Origin: Pseudomonas sp. GD03944
GTDB lineage: Bacteria; Pseudomonadota; Gammaproteobacteria; Pseudomonadales; Pseudomonadaceae
Assembly (NCBI RefSeq): GCF_029839275.1
Contig: NZ_JAOCAH010000002.1
Location: 248,001 to 312,000 of the forward strand
Direction: 5' to 3'
DNA length: 64,000 bases
A model generated the notes under the pieces. It did no database searches. It was not told where the DNA came from and saw nothing but the letters and a program-made list of their open reading frames with translations. Positions 9,205 through 19,702 of this stretch are shown piece by piece. Numbering within the stretch: the first letter of the stretch is position 1; each line of letters starts with the position of its first letter. A program made the translations under genes and the position numbers.

Positions 9205-9723
9205 ATGTCTGAATACCTTGACGACTTCTCCGGAGAGAAGAGCAAATCCCAGGTCAAACGCGAGCTGCATGCCCTGCAGGATCTCGGGCAACGCCTGACC
9301 ACCCTCAAGCCCGACCTGCTCAACAAACTACCACTGACCGACGGCCTGCGCCGGGCACTGGAAGAGGCGCCGAAACACACGGCCAATGCCGCCAAGAAGC
9401 GCCACGTGCAGTTCATCGGCCGGCTGATGCGCGAGCAGGACGTCGAAGCCATCCTGCAACTGCTCGACCAGGTCGACGCCTCCACGCGTCAGTACAACGA
9501 GCGCTTCCATAACCTGGAACGCTGGCGCGATCGCCTGATCAATGGCGACGACGCCGTGCTCGAAGCCTTCGTCAACGACTATCCGCAAACGGACCGTCAG
9601 CACCTGCGCCAGCTCCTGCGCCAGGCACAGCACGAAGCCGCGCAGAACAAGGCCCCGGCCGCTTCGCGGAAAATCTTCAAATACATCCGCGAGCTGGATG
9701 AAACACAGCGTGGGTTGCGCTGA
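9205..9723 (+). CDS. darP: Ribosome-associated assembly factor DarP/YjgA (UPF0307)
   Basis: Small helical protein that binds late 50S precursors and helps peptidyl-transferase-centre maturation (known for E. coli YjgA). The 172-residue product is highly charged and helical: [25 protein letters not shown] at the N-terminus and [18 protein letters not shown] at the end. I start at [10 protein letters not shown] (9205), the family's usual beginning; an in-frame ATG at 9151 would add 18 residues without homology. It stands alone on + between pmbA and tldD, as in other Pseudomonas; its stop is 24 bases from the tldD stop. Confidence 0.93.
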   Translation: MSEYLDDFSGEKSKSQVKRELHALQDLGQRLTTLKPDLLNKLPLTDGLRRALEEAPKHTANAAKKRHVQFIGRLMREQDVEAILQLLDQVDASTRQYNERFHNLERWRDRLINGDDAVLEAFVNDYPQTDRQHLRQLLRQAQHEAAQNKAPAASRKIFKYIRELDETQRGLR

Positions 9724-9747
9724 GCGCACCCCACACCTCCTTCGCCA

Positions 9748-11190
9748 TCAGGCGCCGGTCCCGCCTACGGTAATCGCATCGATCTTCAAGGTGGGCTGTC
9801 CGACGCCCACCGGCACCGATTGCCCATCCTTGCCACAGGTTCCCACACCACTGTCCAGCGCCAGGTCGTTGCCGACCATGGAGACCCGGCTCATCGCCTC
9901 GGGGCCGTTGCCGATCAGCGTGGCGCCCTTGACCGGGGCGGTGATCTTGCCGTCCTCGATCAGATAGGCCTCGCTGGTGGAAAACACGAACTTGCCGCTG
10001 GTGATGTCCACCTGGCCGCCGCCGAGGTTGGCGCAGTAGATGCCCTTCTTCACCGAACGGATGATTTCTTCCGGATCGCTCTCGCCGGCCAGCATGTAGG
10101 TGTTGGTCATGCGCGGCATCGGCAGGTGCGCATAGGATTCGCGGCGACCGTTACCGGTCGGGGCCACGCCCATCAGGCGGGCGTTGAGCTTGTCCTGCAT
10201 GTAGCCCTTGAGCACGCCGTTCTCGATCAGCGTGGTGCACTCGGTCGGCGTGCCTTCGTCGTCGACACTCAGCGAGCCGCGACGGCCCGCCAGGGTACCG
10301 TCGTCGACGATGGTGCACAGGCTCGACGCCACGCGCTCGCCGACCCGGCCGCTGTAGGCGGAGCTGCCCTTGCGGTTGAAATCACCTTCCAGGCCATGGC
10401 CCACCGCTTCGTGCAGCAGCACACCGGACCAGCCCGCGCCCATCACCACCGGCAGGGTGCCCGCTGGTGCGGCGATCGCCTCGAGGTTAACCAGTGCCTG
10501 GCGCAGGGCTTCACGGGCATAGCCCATGGCCCGGTCTTCATTCAGGAAGTAGCGGTAGTCGGTGCGCCCTCCACCGCCGTGGCCACCGCGTTCCCGGCGA
10601 CCGTTCTGCTCGACGATGACGCTCACGTTGAAGCGCACCAGCGGGCGGATGTCCGCGCCCAGAGAGCCGTCATTGGAGGCCACCAGCACGCGGTCCCACA
10701 CGCCCGCCAGGCTGACGGTCACCTGCTTGATGCGCGGATCGAGGGCTCGGGTGGCCTGGTCCACCTGCTTGAGCAGCTCGACCTTCTGGGCGCGGTCGAT
10801 TACATCCAGCGGGTTATCCGGCGCATACAGCGGCGTCACCAGCGGGCTGCTGAACGCCTGGACGCGCCCATGCTGACCGGCCCGGGCAATCGAGCGCGCC
10901 GCACGGGCCGCCTGACTCAGGGCCTCGGCGGTGATCGCGTTGCTGTAGGCGAAGCCGGTCTTCTCGGCGGACTGGGCGCGCACCCCGACACCCTGGTCGA
11001 GGTTGAAGCTGCCTTCCTTGACGATGCCGTCCTCCAGCACCCAGGTCTCCGAGACCTGGCTCTGGAAATACAGGTCGGCGGCATCGATACCGGGACCCGC
11101 CAGCTCGGTCAGGACACCCGGCAGGTGATCGATGGTCAGGCCTCCCGGCCCCAGCAGGTGCTCACTGACGGCACTCAACGTCGCGTTCAT
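9748..11190 (-). CDS. tldD: Metalloprotease TldD (catalytic subunit)
   Basis: Zinc-bearing subunit of the TldD/TldE protease. The 480-residue protein has the HExxxH zinc motif [14 protein letters not shown] at about residues 262-275 and a glycine-rich C-terminal part ([20 protein letters not shown]). GGAG lies 5 bases before the ATG. It starts 2 bases after the stop of the nitrilase-like gene, so it is the distal gene of a - strand run reaching back to mreB or mreC. Its partner pmbA lies 0.6 kb further on. Confidence 0.97.
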   Translation of the reverse strand: MNATLSAVSEHLLGPGGLTIDHLPGVLTELAGPGIDAADLYFQSQVSETWVLEDGIVKEGSFNLDQGVGVRAQSAEKTGFAYSNAITAEALSQAARAARSIARAGQHGRVQAFSSPLVTPLYAPDNPLDVIDRAQKVELLKQVDQATRALDPRIKQVTVSLAGVWDRVLVASNDGSLGADIRPLVRFNVSVIVEQNGRRERGGHGGGGRTDYRYFLNEDRAMGYAREALRQALVNLEAIAAPAGTLPVVMGAGWSGVLLHEAVGHGLEGDFNRKGSSAYSGRVGERVASSLCTIVDDGTLAGRRGSLSVDDEGTPTECTTLIENGVLKGYMQDKLNARLMGVAPTGNGRRESYAHLPMPRMTNTYMLAGESDPEEIIRSVKKGIYCANLGGGQVDITSGKFVFSTSEAYLIEDGKITAPVKGATLIGNGPEAMSRVSMVGNDLALDSGVGTCGKDGQSVPVGVGQPTLKIDAITVGGTGA

Positions 11191-11192
11191 AA

Positions 11193-12041
11193 CTACTCCA
11201 AACCTGGCAGCCGCGGTTCGGCCGCTGCAAAAAATCGTTTATGCCGGGACACCGGCATGCGCTGGCGAATCGCCGCCTGCTCCGCCGCATCGTGCGGCGC
11301 CAACAGCACGGCCTCGCCCTGGGCCTGTTCGGCCAGTACGCGGCCCCATGGGTCGACGATCATCGAATGGCCATAGGTCTCGCGTCCGCCGGGGTGTACG
11401 CCACCCTGACCAGGCGCCAGCAGGTAACACTGGGTTTCGATGGCCCGGGCCCTGACCAGTACATGCCAATGCGCTGCCCCGGTCACCGCCGTGAACGCCG
11501 AGGGCGCGGTGATCAGCTCGGCACCGGCCTCGCGCAAGGCGCCATAGAGCTCAGGGAAGCGCAGGTCATAGCACACCGTCAAACCCAGGCGCCCGACGGG
11601 CGTGTCGGCGACCACCACCTGTGCGCCGTGGGCGTAGTCGTCCGACTCCCGATAACGGCCACGGCTGTCGGCCACATCCACATCGAACAGGTGCAGCTTG
11701 TCGTAACGCGCCACCTGCTCGCCGTGTTCATCGATCAACAGCGAACAGGCCCGCACCTTGGCCTCGGGCTGCCCGTCCGGCGGCAGCGGCAGGGTCCCAC
11801 CCACTATCCATAACCTGAGGTCGCGGGCCGCCTGTTTCAACCAGGGCAGGATCGGACCCTCGCCCAGCGCCTCGGCCCGGCCGATCGCCGCCTGGTCACG
11901 CCGGCCCATGGCGGCGAAGTTTTCCGGCAGCACTGCCAGCCGCGCGCCCTGCTCGGCCGCCTCTTCCAGCAGGCGCCGCGCCTGCTGCAGATTGGCCAGG
12001 ATATCGTCCTGACTGACCAGTTGAATGACGGCGAGGCTCAT
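11193..12041 (-). CDS. Carbon-nitrogen hydrolase, Nit1/NitFhit-like amidase
   Basis: Nitrilase-superfamily amidase; bacterial relatives remove deaminated glutathione or omega-amides. The 282-residue protein shows the Glu-Lys-Cys triad: E in [12 protein letters not shown] in [13 protein letters not shown], and C in [14 protein letters not shown]. The start [13 protein letters not shown] is preceded by GGAGCCTGT. It lies 56 bases after yhdP and 2 before tldD, the standard Pseudomonas order. The true substrate cannot be read from the sequence; deaminated glutathione amidase is the likeliest. Confidence 0.92.
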   Translation of the reverse strand: MSLAVIQLVSQDDILANLQQARRLLEEAAEQGARLAVLPENFAAMGRRDQAAIGRAEALGEGPILPWLKQAARDLRLWIVGGTLPLPPDGQPEAKVRACSLLIDEHGEQVARYDKLHLFDVDVADSRGRYRESDDYAHGAQVVVADTPVGRLGLTVCYDLRFPELYGALREAGAELITAPSAFTAVTGAAHWHVLVRARAIETQCYLLAPGQGGVHPGGRETYGHSMIVDPWGRVLAEQAQGEAVLLAPHDAAEQAAIRQRMPVSRHKRFFAAAEPRLPGLE

Positions 12042-12097
12042 ACAGGCTCCAGACCGGTGAGGGATACCTGGCCAGCTTACACAGCCTGGCCGGGCGG

Positions 12098-15000
12098 TTA
12101 ACGCGGTTTTTCGAACGGTTTGTCGAAGGTGATTTCCGGGTCCTGCAGCGGGCCCTTGACGTCGTACTGCACGCTGGCGAAACGCGCGACGCGGTCGCCC
12201 AGCAGCTTGTCGACCACGAACAGCGCCCCGCCGATGGCCGGCGCACCAACGATCAGCGCAGCGATCGGCAGGTTGTTGGTCACCGGCAGGGTCACCAGCA
12301 ACTTGGCGTCGATCAGTTGATCGGCCATGTTCAGGGTGCCGTCCAGTTCCAGGTTGCTCGACGGGCCGGTCAGGGTGATCGGCTCGCGGGTGACGAACAC
12401 CCCGTTGTTCGCCGACAGCAGGCCTTTGACCCGGTCGTAGCTCAGGCCCTTGCCGAGCAGGTCGGAGAAATCCAGGCGCAGCCGGCGGCCGATGGAATTG
12501 AAATTGAGCAGGCCGAACACCCGCAGCGCCGACGCCGAGCCCTGCACTTCGGAGAATTGGCCCTTGCGCAGGGAGGCGTCCATGGTGCCGGAGAACCGCT
12601 TGAGGCTGAGCCAGGCCGGCGAGCCGGGCCAGGTGCCATCGACATCCAGGCGGAACGACTCGCTGCTGGCGGTGGGCGCGAAGCCCCAGGCCAACAGCAC
12701 GTCCGCCAGGTCCTTGCCCTTCAGGCGCCCCTTGTACCAACTGCTAGTCGAGCCGGGTATACCCTGCCAACCCGCGCTGCCATCGATCTCCAAGCCCTTG
12801 AGGTTGAGGTTCAACTCGCTGAACTGCACCCCGTTGGCTTGCGGCCTGGCCTTGAGCGACCAGGCCCCCAGCAGGTCATCGCCTTGCTGGACCCGCGCGA
12901 TGCGCACATCCACCGCCGGGATCGACCGGGGGTCGAAATCAACCAGTGGGTCGGGCTTGTCCACGGGCGCCTTGCCCTGCGGTTCCGCCGCCGGCAGGCG
13001 CAGGTGATCCAGATCGATGACAATCGGTGCCTCACCGCCATCCGGGAGGTTGACCCGGCCCTTGACCACCTGGCTGTCCAGGCTCAGGGCCCAGGTCGAC
13101 TGGGCGCGCTCCAGGCCCACGCTGAGGTTGTCCAGCGAAGCCCCCATGCCGGTGACGCGGCCGATCTGCAATTGCGCATCGCGGAACAGCTGCTGCGCAT
13201 CGTCTCGCGGCACGCTGGCGTAGGGTTTCAGGGTGTTCTGCCAGGCCGCGAGGTCGAGCTCGGCCACCCGTCCACGCAAGCGGACACCCCTGGCGGAGGG
13301 CAATACCGCCGGGCCGTCTGCCAGGCGCAATTCACCGCGTCCTTCGTTGAGTTTCCCGGCCGGCGAAGCGAACGAGAAACTGGCCAGGTCGGCGTAATCG
13401 AACCAGTAGCGCTGCTCGCGTCCGCCCAGGCTCATGCGCCAGCGGGCCTGGCGCTCGTCGTTGGCCGCCTTGCCGAAGGGGGCCGGCAGGTCGACCGAGA
13501 CGCCCTTCAGGTTGGAATCCACGCGCAGCTGGCTGTCGTCGCCATCCAGGGTCAGGTTCAGGGTATAGGGCAACGACCCTTTCAGCGGCAGCGGCTGGGT
13601 CACGCCGAGCCAGCCGCTCAGGGTGTTCACCGGCGCGGTACCGAGCGCTTCGATGCGGCTGCGCGCCTTGCCGCGCGCGCCTTCGGCCACCGCCTTGCCG
13701 CGCACGGCGTGCCCCAGGGCCTTGGCGCGAATGTTTGGCGCACTCAGACCACGGGCGGTGTCGTAGCGAAAATCCCCCTGAATATCGCTGAGTTCCAGCA
13801 GTGGCTTGCTCAGCTTGAGGCGTGCGCGCTGCGTGGCGAAATCCACCACCACCTCAGGGGCAGCACCCTTGGTCAACGGCAGGTCGAGCTTGAGCGCGCC
13901 CTGCAGCGCCCCGTCGCCTTCCCAGCCAGCGAACACCTCCTGGGTGCCCATGGGCGCGTTCTGCAGAATGTTCAACGCATCGACCACGCTGCTCTCCAGG
14001 TCGCCGCTGAGTTTCAGGCGCGGTGGCTGGCCCTGGGTCGAGGTGGGCACCTCGGCGTAGGCATTGGTGATCCGGGTATCGAGCAGGCGGCCTTCGCTGA
14101 CCGCTACCCGCACGCCACTGTCTTCGATCTTGACCTCGCCACGGGCTTCGCGCAGCGACGGCCAGCCCGGCTGGAACGCCAGCTCGGCATCGTGCACGGC
14201 GAAGAACAGGCTGAGGCTGCGTGCCGCGTTTTCCGCGCCCTTGTTCAGCGAGCCCTGGTACTGGAAATAGCCCTCGTCCACCGCCCCGCCGACGATGGCG
14301 GTTTTCAACCAGTCCGCCAGTTGCGGGCTGAGGCCGGGTGCCAGGGTCGGCAGGTACTTCTCGGTGTAGCGTGCATCGCCATCGCGCAGGCCCACCCGCA
14401 GGTCCATGTAATCTTCGGCCTCGGGATCGAACAGCAGGCGGATCAGGAAATCCCCGGCCACGTTGCCTTCCTCGCCCACCACTTGCAGGTAAGGGCTGCG
14501 CAGGGTGAAGCCCTCCTCGTTCAAGCGCCAGGTCAGCCGCGCGCCCGCCTGGCTGTAGTGCCAGGGTTTCGGGAACAGGGTGTCCAGGTGCAGGGAGAAG
14601 TCCTCGGTGGCCATGCGCAACTCGCCCTGGCCGAGATCGCCGGCAATGCTGCCAGTGACGTTTTCCGCCGCAGGCGAGGCGTGGAACGCGGAAAACCCGA
14701 TGCGCTGCAGGTTGGCGAAGAAACGCAGGCGCTCGTCGCCCTCGGCCTGCGGGCGGATATCCAGGTGGACATTGCGCAGCGAACCGTGAGGATTGAGTTC
14801 GTGCAGCACCGTCATGTGCTGCTCCTGCAAAGGCGCCAGGGCTTCGACCAGCGGAACCAGCGGGCCGAGGTCGAGGCGGTCGGCCTCGATCACCCAAGCA
14901 GCCGGGCTGTCGGTCGCTGCCAGTCGGTGGTTCAGCGCCAGTTGCACCTCGCCCCAACGCACATCGTCACGGCTGAACGCCAGGTCATCGAACTGCAGCT

Positions 15001-15925
15001 GAAAGCCCTGCGCGGTGCGCTCGAAATACGCGTTCAACGCCAAACCCTGGATCGCCACGTCCTTGCGCGTGGCGTAGCCGCCACGAACCTGCGGCGCATG
15101 CAGGCGGCTGACCGCCCGCTGCACGGTGCCATCGGCCCAGGTCATCCACACTTCGCCACCGGCCTGCAGCTCCTCGAGTCGCCAGTCGCGGGTCAGGCCC
15201 GGCGGCAGCCAGCGCGCCCAGTCGCTCTGGGGCAGGCTCACGTAGGCTTCGGCCTTGGCCTCGCGCCAGCGCTCGGCGCGCATCCGGGTGCGAACCTGCA
15301 AGGCTACCGGCTGGCCGTCCGGCAACAGCAGGCGACCGTCCAGGCGCTGGCGGCTGACACCGTTGCGCCAGGTGAGGTTGACGTAAGTGAGGGTCTGCGC
15401 AGGCTGCTCGAATGCCTCGACGGTCACCTGGCTGTTGACCAGGAAAAGCCGTCGCACCATCTGCAGTTGCTTGAGTGTCTTGGCGACATCCAGGTCAGCG
15501 GCGTCGTCGCGCTGCGGCAAGCCCTTGAGCACCCACTTGCCGTCCTGATCCTGCTGCACATGCAGTTGCAGGCCGTCCAGTTCCAGACGGGCCACCTGCG
15601 GTTGCCACGCCATCAGGCTGCCCAGGACATCCGGCACGATGCGGATCTGGTCCACGCGCAGGACATTGTCGCCCTCGCCCAGCTGGATATCGTGACCGAT
15701 CAGGTGCGGCGACAACCCGCGCCAGCGGCCTTCCAGGCTGCCGATCTCCACGGGGATGCCCAGGGCGGCGCGCGCCTGGTCCTCGGCCTCCAGGCGGTAC
15801 TCGGCCACCAGCGGCACCAGTTCGCGCCCGAGGCTGACATACAGCGCCGCCAGCACCAGCAGCGCGGCGCACACCCCCAATCCCCAGCGCAGTGCGCCGG
15901 ACAGCCAGACGGCGAGACGCGTCAT
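12098..15925 (-). CDS. yhdP: YhdP family AsmA-like envelope protein
   Basis: Very large inner-membrane-anchored periplasmic protein of the AsmA/VPS13-like bridge family; E. coli YhdP (1266 residues) carries phospholipid to the outer membrane. This one has 1275 residues: a single N-terminal membrane segment (LGVCAALLVLAALYVSLG, about 16-33), a long beta-rich DUF3971 body, and an AsmA-like C-terminus (LDGTLNMADQLIDAKLLVTLPVTNNLPIAAL). The ATG lies 19 bases after the rng stop with no clear Shine-Dalgarno site, so coupling to rng is likely. Confidence 0.94.
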   Translation of the reverse strand: MTRLAVWLSGALRWGLGVCAALLVLAALYVSLGRELVPLVAEYRLEAEDQARAALGIPVEIGSLEGRWRGLSPHLIGHDIQLGEGDNVLRVDQIRIVPDVLGSLMAWQPQVARLELDGLQLHVQQDQDGKWVLKGLPQRDDAADLDVAKTLKQLQMVRRLFLVNSQVTVEAFEQPAQTLTYVNLTWRNGVSRQRLDGRLLLPDGQPVALQVRTRMRAERWREAKAEAYVSLPQSDWARWLPPGLTRDWRLEELQAGGEVWMTWADGTVQRAVSRLHAPQVRGGYATRKDVAIQGLALNAYFERTAQGFQLQFDDLAFSRDDVRWGEVQLALNHRLAATDSPAAWVIEADRLDLGPLVPLVEALAPLQEQHMTVLHELNPHGSLRNVHLDIRPQAEGDERLRFFANLQRIGFSAFHASPAAENVTGSIAGDLGQGELRMATEDFSLHLDTLFPKPWHYSQAGARLTWRLNEEGFTLRSPYLQVVGEEGNVAGDFLIRLLFDPEAEDYMDLRVGLRDGDARYTEKYLPTLAPGLSPQLADWLKTAIVGGAVDEGYFQYQGSLNKGAENAARSLSLFFAVHDAELAFQPGWPSLREARGEVKIEDSGVRVAVSEGRLLDTRITNAYAEVPTSTQGQPPRLKLSGDLESSVVDALNILQNAPMGTQEVFAGWEGDGALQGALKLDLPLTKGAAPEVVVDFATQRARLKLSKPLLELSDIQGDFRYDTARGLSAPNIRAKALGHAVRGKAVAEGARGKARSRIEALGTAPVNTLSGWLGVTQPLPLKGSLPYTLNLTLDGDDSQLRVDSNLKGVSVDLPAPFGKAANDERQARWRMSLGGREQRYWFDYADLASFSFASPAGKLNEGRGELRLADGPAVLPSARGVRLRGRVAELDLAAWQNTLKPYASVPRDDAQQLFRDAQLQIGRVTGMGASLDNLSVGLERAQSTWALSLDSQVVKGRVNLPDGGEAPIVIDLDHLRLPAAEPQGKAPVDKPDPLVDFDPRSIPAVDVRIARVQQGDDLLGAWSLKARPQANGVQFSELNLNLKGLEIDGSAGWQGIPGSTSSWYKGRLKGKDLADVLLAWGFAPTASSESFRLDVDGTWPGSPAWLSLKRFSGTMDASLRKGQFSEVQGSASALRVFGLLNFNSIGRRLRLDFSDLLGKGLSYDRVKGLLSANNGVFVTREPITLTGPSSNLELDGTLNMADQLIDAKLLVTLPVTNNLPIAALIVGAPAIGGALFVVDKLLGDRVARFASVQYDVKGPLQDPEITFDKPFEKPR

Positions 15926-15944
15926 TCAGCGCGGGCCCGGCGCA

Positions 15945-17402
15945 TCAGAGCAGCACCACATCGTACTGTTCCTGGGAATACATGGTCTCGACCTGGAACT
16001 TGATGGTGCGGCCGATGAAGGCTTCCAGGTCGGCGACGTTGCCGGACTCCTCGTCGAGCAGGCGATCGACCACCTTCTGGTTGGCCAGCACCCGGTAGCC
16101 TTCCGGCTGGTAGGCCCGCGCCTCGCGCAGGATTTCGCGGAAGATCTCGTAGCAAATGGTTTCCGGCGTCTTCAGCTTGCCGCGCCCCTGGCAGCTGATG
16201 CACGGCTCGCACAGCACCTGCTCCAGGCTTTCGCGGGTGCGCTTGCGGGTCATCTGCACCAGGCCCAGCTCGGTGATGCCGATGATGTTGGTCTTGGCGT
16301 GGTCGCGCTCCAGCTGCTTTTCCAGGGTGCGCAGCACCTGGCGCTGGTGCTCCTCGTCTTCCATGTCGATGAAATCGATGATGATGATGCCGCCGATATT
16401 GCGCAGGCGCAGTTGCCGGGCAATGGCCGTGGCCGCCTCGAGGTTGGTCTTGAAGATGGTTTCTTCGAGGGTGCGATGACCGACGAAAGCGCCGGTGTTG
16501 ACGTCGATGGTGGTCATCGCTTCCGCCGGGTCCACCACCAGGTAGCCGCCCGACTTCAGCGGCACCTTGCGCTCCAGGGCCTTCTGGATCTCATCCTCGA
16601 CGCCGTACAGGTCGAAGATCGGCCGCTCCCCGGGGTAATGCTCCAGGCGGTCGGCGATTTCCGGCATCAGCTCGGCGACGAACTGGGTGATCTTGCCGAA
16701 GGTTTCCCGGGAGTCGACACGGATTTTCTCGGTGCGCAGGCTCACCAGGTCGCGCAGGGTACGCAGGGCCAGGCTCAGGTCTTCGTAGATGACCGACGGC
16801 GCGGGCGCGGTCTGCATCTGCGAGGCGATCTGGTCCCACAGGCGCCGCAGGTAGCGGATGTCGATGAGGATTTCATCGGCCCCCGCGCCCTCGGCCGCAG
16901 TACGCAGGATAAAACCGCCCGCCTCTTCGATGCCTTCGGCGCTGACGCAATCGGCCACCACCTGTTTGAGGCGCTCGCGCTCGGCTTCGTCCTCGATCTT
17001 CAGGGAAATCCCGACATGGCTGGTACGCGGCATGTACACCAGGTAGCGCGACGGAATCGACAGCTGGGTGGTCAGGCGCGCGCCCTTGCTGCCAATCGGG
17101 TCCTTGGTCACCTGCACGACCAGACTCTGGCCCTCGTGGACCAGGGCGCTGATGCTTTCCACCGCCGGGCCTTCGCGGTTGGAGATTTCCGAGGCGTGGA
17201 TGAAGGCGGCACGTTCCAGGCCGATGTCGACGAACGCCGCCTGCATGCCGGGCAGCACGCGGACCACACGGCCCTTGTAGATATTGCCCACGATGCCGCG
17301 ACGCTGGGTGCGCTCGACATGCACTTCCTGCAGCACGCCGTTTTCCACCACCGCGACCCGGGATTCCATCGGGGTGATGTTGATCAGAATCTCTTCACTC
17401 AT
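15945..17402 (-). CDS. rng: Ribonuclease G
   Basis: Single-strand endoribonuclease that trims the 5' end of 16S rRNA and decays some mRNAs. The 485-residue protein has an embedded S1 domain (GNIYKGRVVRVLPGMQAAFVDIG, about 39-61), the RNase E/G catalytic part with the metal-binding aspartates in TTIDVNTG and IIIIDFIDMED, and the Zn-link CEPCISCQGRG. It lacks the RNase E scaffold tail, as RNase G does. It sits 114 bases downstream of maf in the conserved mreBCD-maf-rng-yhdP order. Confidence 0.97.
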   Translation of the reverse strand: MSEEILINITPMESRVAVVENGVLQEVHVERTQRRGIVGNIYKGRVVRVLPGMQAAFVDIGLERAAFIHASEISNREGPAVESISALVHEGQSLVVQVTKDPIGSKGARLTTQLSIPSRYLVYMPRTSHVGISLKIEDEAERERLKQVVADCVSAEGIEEAGGFILRTAAEGAGADEILIDIRYLRRLWDQIASQMQTAPAPSVIYEDLSLALRTLRDLVSLRTEKIRVDSRETFGKITQFVAELMPEIADRLEHYPGERPIFDLYGVEDEIQKALERKVPLKSGGYLVVDPAEAMTTIDVNTGAFVGHRTLEETIFKTNLEAATAIARQLRLRNIGGIIIIDFIDMEDEEHQRQVLRTLEKQLERDHAKTNIIGITELGLVQMTRKRTRESLEQVLCEPCISCQGRGKLKTPETICYEIFREILREARAYQPEGYRVLANQKVVDRLLDEESGNVADLEAFIGRTIKFQVETMYSQEQYDVVLL

Positions 17403-17516
17403 GCGCTCATCTCTTCTGAAACCTGTCCTTGATCGGCTGCATGTCGGCCCTGCGTGGATCGTGCAGGGCGCCGGCTCGCGAACTCGTGAGCAGGTTCTGG
17501 AGCAAAGCCGGGGTGT

Positions 17517-18140
17517 TCAGCGCACGCGGCCCGCCACCTCTTGATTGTCGACCGGCAGAGACTGCCAGCACGGAATAGCGAATTCTGCGAGCAGTTCGGC
17601 CGTTTCGCACAGGGGCAAGCCCACCACGGCCGAATAGCTGCCTTGCAACTGGCTGACGAACACCGCCGCCAGCCCTTGAATACCATAACTGCCCGCTTTG
17701 TCCTGCGGCTCGCCGCTGGCCCAGTAGGCCGCGATTTCCACCTCGCTCAGGGTCCGGAAGCGCACCTGGCTGACCACCACCCGGGAGCGCACACGGCCGC
17801 GACTGGCCAGGGCAATGGCGGTCATCACCTGGTGCTCGCGGCCGGACAGGGCGTTCAGGGTCGCCAGCGCATCGGCGCGGTCCAGCGGCTTGCCCAGGAT
17901 CCGCCCGTCCAGCACCACGGCGGTGTCGGCGCCCAGCACCACAGCATCCTCCAGATCGCCCAGGCTGGCCAGGCCCGCTTCGGCCTTGGCACGGGCCAGA
18001 CGCTCTACATAGACGTCCGGAGCCTCGTCTGGCAATGGGCTTTCATCAATGGGGGCGATTTGCGTGACGAAGGGCACACCGATCTGGGTCAACAGCTCGC
18101 GGCGGCGAGGTGATCCCGAGGCGAGATAGAGTGTGGCCAT
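17517..18140 (-). CDS. maf: Maf family nucleotide pyrophosphatase (dTTP/UTP type)
   Basis: House-cleaning enzyme that hydrolyses nucleoside triphosphates and modified nucleotides to monophosphates. The 207-residue protein starts with the Maf signature [14 protein letters not shown], has the catalytic region [19 protein letters not shown], and [13 protein letters not shown] near the end. Gene position between mreD and rng marks it as the YhdE (dTTPase/UTPase) class rather than YceF. GGGAG lies 10 bases before the ATG. Confidence 0.95.
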   Translation of the reverse strand: MATLYLASGSPRRRELLTQIGVPFVTQIAPIDESPLPDEAPDVYVERLARAKAEAGLASLGDLEDAVVLGADTAVVLDGRILGKPLDRADALATLNALSGREHQVMTAIALASRGRVRSRVVVSQVRFRTLSEVEIAAYWASGEPQDKAGSYGIQGLAAVFVSQLQGSYSAVVGLPLCETAELLAEFAIPCWQSLPVDNQEVAGRVR

Positions 18141-18185
18141 GGCAGACTGCTCCCTGTCGGATTAGCGCAAGGCCGAAAGGCCTGC

Positions 18186-18674
18186 TCAGTTGACGCTGAG
18201 ACGTTGGTGAATACCGCGCAGGATCATGCAGACCCAGGGCCACAGCAAGGCACTGACCAGGGCCGGCAGCAGGAAAACCAGGGTCGGCGGGCGGCTGCCG
18301 GTCAAGGCATTGAGCCAGAGCTGGACCAGCTGGGCCAGGCCGAACACCACCATCAGCACCATGCTCTGCTGCCACATGGGGAACATGCGCAGTCGCTGAT
18401 GCAGGCTCAACACCAGGAAGGTGATCAGGGTCAGGATCAGGGCGTTCTGGCCCAGCAGCGTACCGTTCAACACGTCCGCCAGCAGGCCGATGATCCAGGC
18501 CGTCGCCATGCCCACCCGGTGAGGCAGTGCCAGCACCCAGTAGGTCAGAAACAGCGCCAGCCAGAGCGGCCGGCCCATTTCCATGAACTTGAGCATGGGG
18601 GCCACACTGAGTAACAGGGCCAGGGCCAGACTCAACCAGATCACCCATACATTGCGCGCACGTGCAGCAATCAT
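18186..18674 (-). CDS. mreD: Rod-shape-determining protein MreD
   Basis: Inner-membrane part of the elongasome, which places peptidoglycan synthesis along the cell body with MreB, MreC, RodA and PBP2. The 162-residue protein is almost wholly hydrophobic, with about five or six membrane segments (VWVIWLSLALALLLSVAP, then WLALFLTYWVLALP). Its ATG overlaps the mreC stop by 4 bases (ATGA), with GGAGAGCGAGC just before it inside mreC. Confidence 0.96.
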   Translation of the reverse strand: MIAARARNVWVIWLSLALALLLSVAPMLKFMEMGRPLWLALFLTYWVLALPHRVGMATAWIIGLLADVLNGTLLGQNALILTLITFLVLSLHQRLRMFPMWQQSMVLMVVFGLAQLVQLWLNALTGSRPPTLVFLLPALVSALLWPWVCMILRGIHQRLSVN

Positions 18675-19672
18675 TGCTCGCTCTCCTGGGTCGGGGCCGG
18701 GGCGCTGTCGGTTTCAGCCGCCGGCGGCGTGGTGGACTCGGCGGCCGGCGTAGCATCGGCGGCCGGAGCGGGCGGCTGGCCGGTTTCCTGGGCCTTGCGG
18801 TCGGCGGCTTCCTGGGCCTCGGCCGACTCGGTGGCGCGCTGCTCGGGCGTGCGAGGGTCGGTGGACACCAACAGCATGTAGCGGCTGCGGTTCAGGCTGG
18901 CGGTGGGCACCGCGCGTACGATGGCGAACGGCTGGCCGGAGTCATGAACCACTTCGCTCACCGTGGCCACCGGGTAACCTGCCGGGAAACGCTGGCCCAG
19001 GCCGGAGCTGACCAGCAGATCGCCTTCCTTGATGTCGGCGGTGTCGGCCACGTGGCGCAGCTCGAGGCGCTCCGGGTTGCCGGTGCCGGTGGCGATGGCG
19101 CGCAGGCCGTTACGGTTGACCTGCACGGGAATGCTGTGGGTGGTGTCGGTCAGCAGCAGCACCCGGGCGCTGTAGGGCATCACTTCGACGACCTGGCCCA
19201 TCAGGCCGCGGGCATCGAGCACCGGCTGGCCCAGCACCACGCCGTCCTTCTCGCCCTTGTCGATCAGGATACGGTGGGTAAAGGGGTTGGGATCGATACC
19301 GATCAGCTCGGTGGCCAGCACTTCGTCATCGACCAGTGCGGCGGAATTGAGCAGCTCGCGCAGGCGAACGTTCTGCTCGGTGAGCGCGGCGAGCTTCTGC
19401 AGGCGACGCTCCATCATCAGGCGTTCGGCCTTGAGCTTTTCGTTTTCAGCCATCAGCTCCGTGCGGGAGCTGAGCTCCTGGGTCGCACTTTCCCACAGGG
19501 TGACCGGTAATTCGCCCAGCCAGAACACCGGCTCCACGATCACCCCGATCTGACTGCGCACCGGCTTGAGCACGGTGAAGCGGGCATCCACCACCATCAG
19601 CACAGCCGACAGCACGGCGAGTACCAGCAGGCGCACACCCAGCGAAGGACCTTTGGCAAAAAGCGGTTTTAT
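18671..19672 (-). CDS. mreC: Rod-shape-determining protein MreC, probable ATA start
   Basis: Periplasmic elongasome scaffold that activates PBP2. From residue 1 (IKPLFAKGPSLG) come a membrane segment (RLLVLAVLSAVLMVV), a coiled coil (ENEKLKAERLMMERRLQKLAAL), the beta-barrel domain, and a Pro/Ala-rich tail. No ATG, GTG or TTG lies near the conserved N-terminus: GAGGAG (19680-19685) sits 7 bases before an ATA codon at 19672-19670. The only in-frame ATGs (19726, 19723) and a TTG (19714) fall inside a terminator-like hairpin (19707-19739). I therefore prefer ATA; the alternative is the ATG at 19726, or an internal GTG that would trim the N-terminus. The gene itself is certain. Confidence 0.92.
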   Translation of the reverse strand: MKPLFAKGPSLGVRLLVLAVLSAVLMVVDARFTVLKPVRSQIGVIVEPVFWLGELPVTLWESATQELSSRTELMAENEKLKAERLMMERRLQKLAALTEQNVRLRELLNSAALVDDEVLATELIGIDPNPFTHRILIDKGEKDGVVLGQPVLDARGLMGQVVEVMPYSARVLLLTDTTHSIPVQVNRNGLRAIATGTGNPERLELRHVADTADIKEGDLLVSSGLGQRFPAGYPVATVSEVVHDSGQPFAIVRAVPTASLNRSRYMLLVSTDPRTPEQRATESAEAQEAADRKAQETGQPPAPAADATPAAESTTPPAAETDSAPAPTQESEQ

Positions 19673-19702
19673 GGGGCAGCTCCTCGTAACGTCAGCAGCA
19701 AC

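Noticed and set aside
12317..16003. 1228-codon open frame on + opposite yhdP
   Set aside because: Antisense shadow of a GC-rich gene; composition rich in Gln, Arg, His and Val, no domains, and yhdP is conserved.
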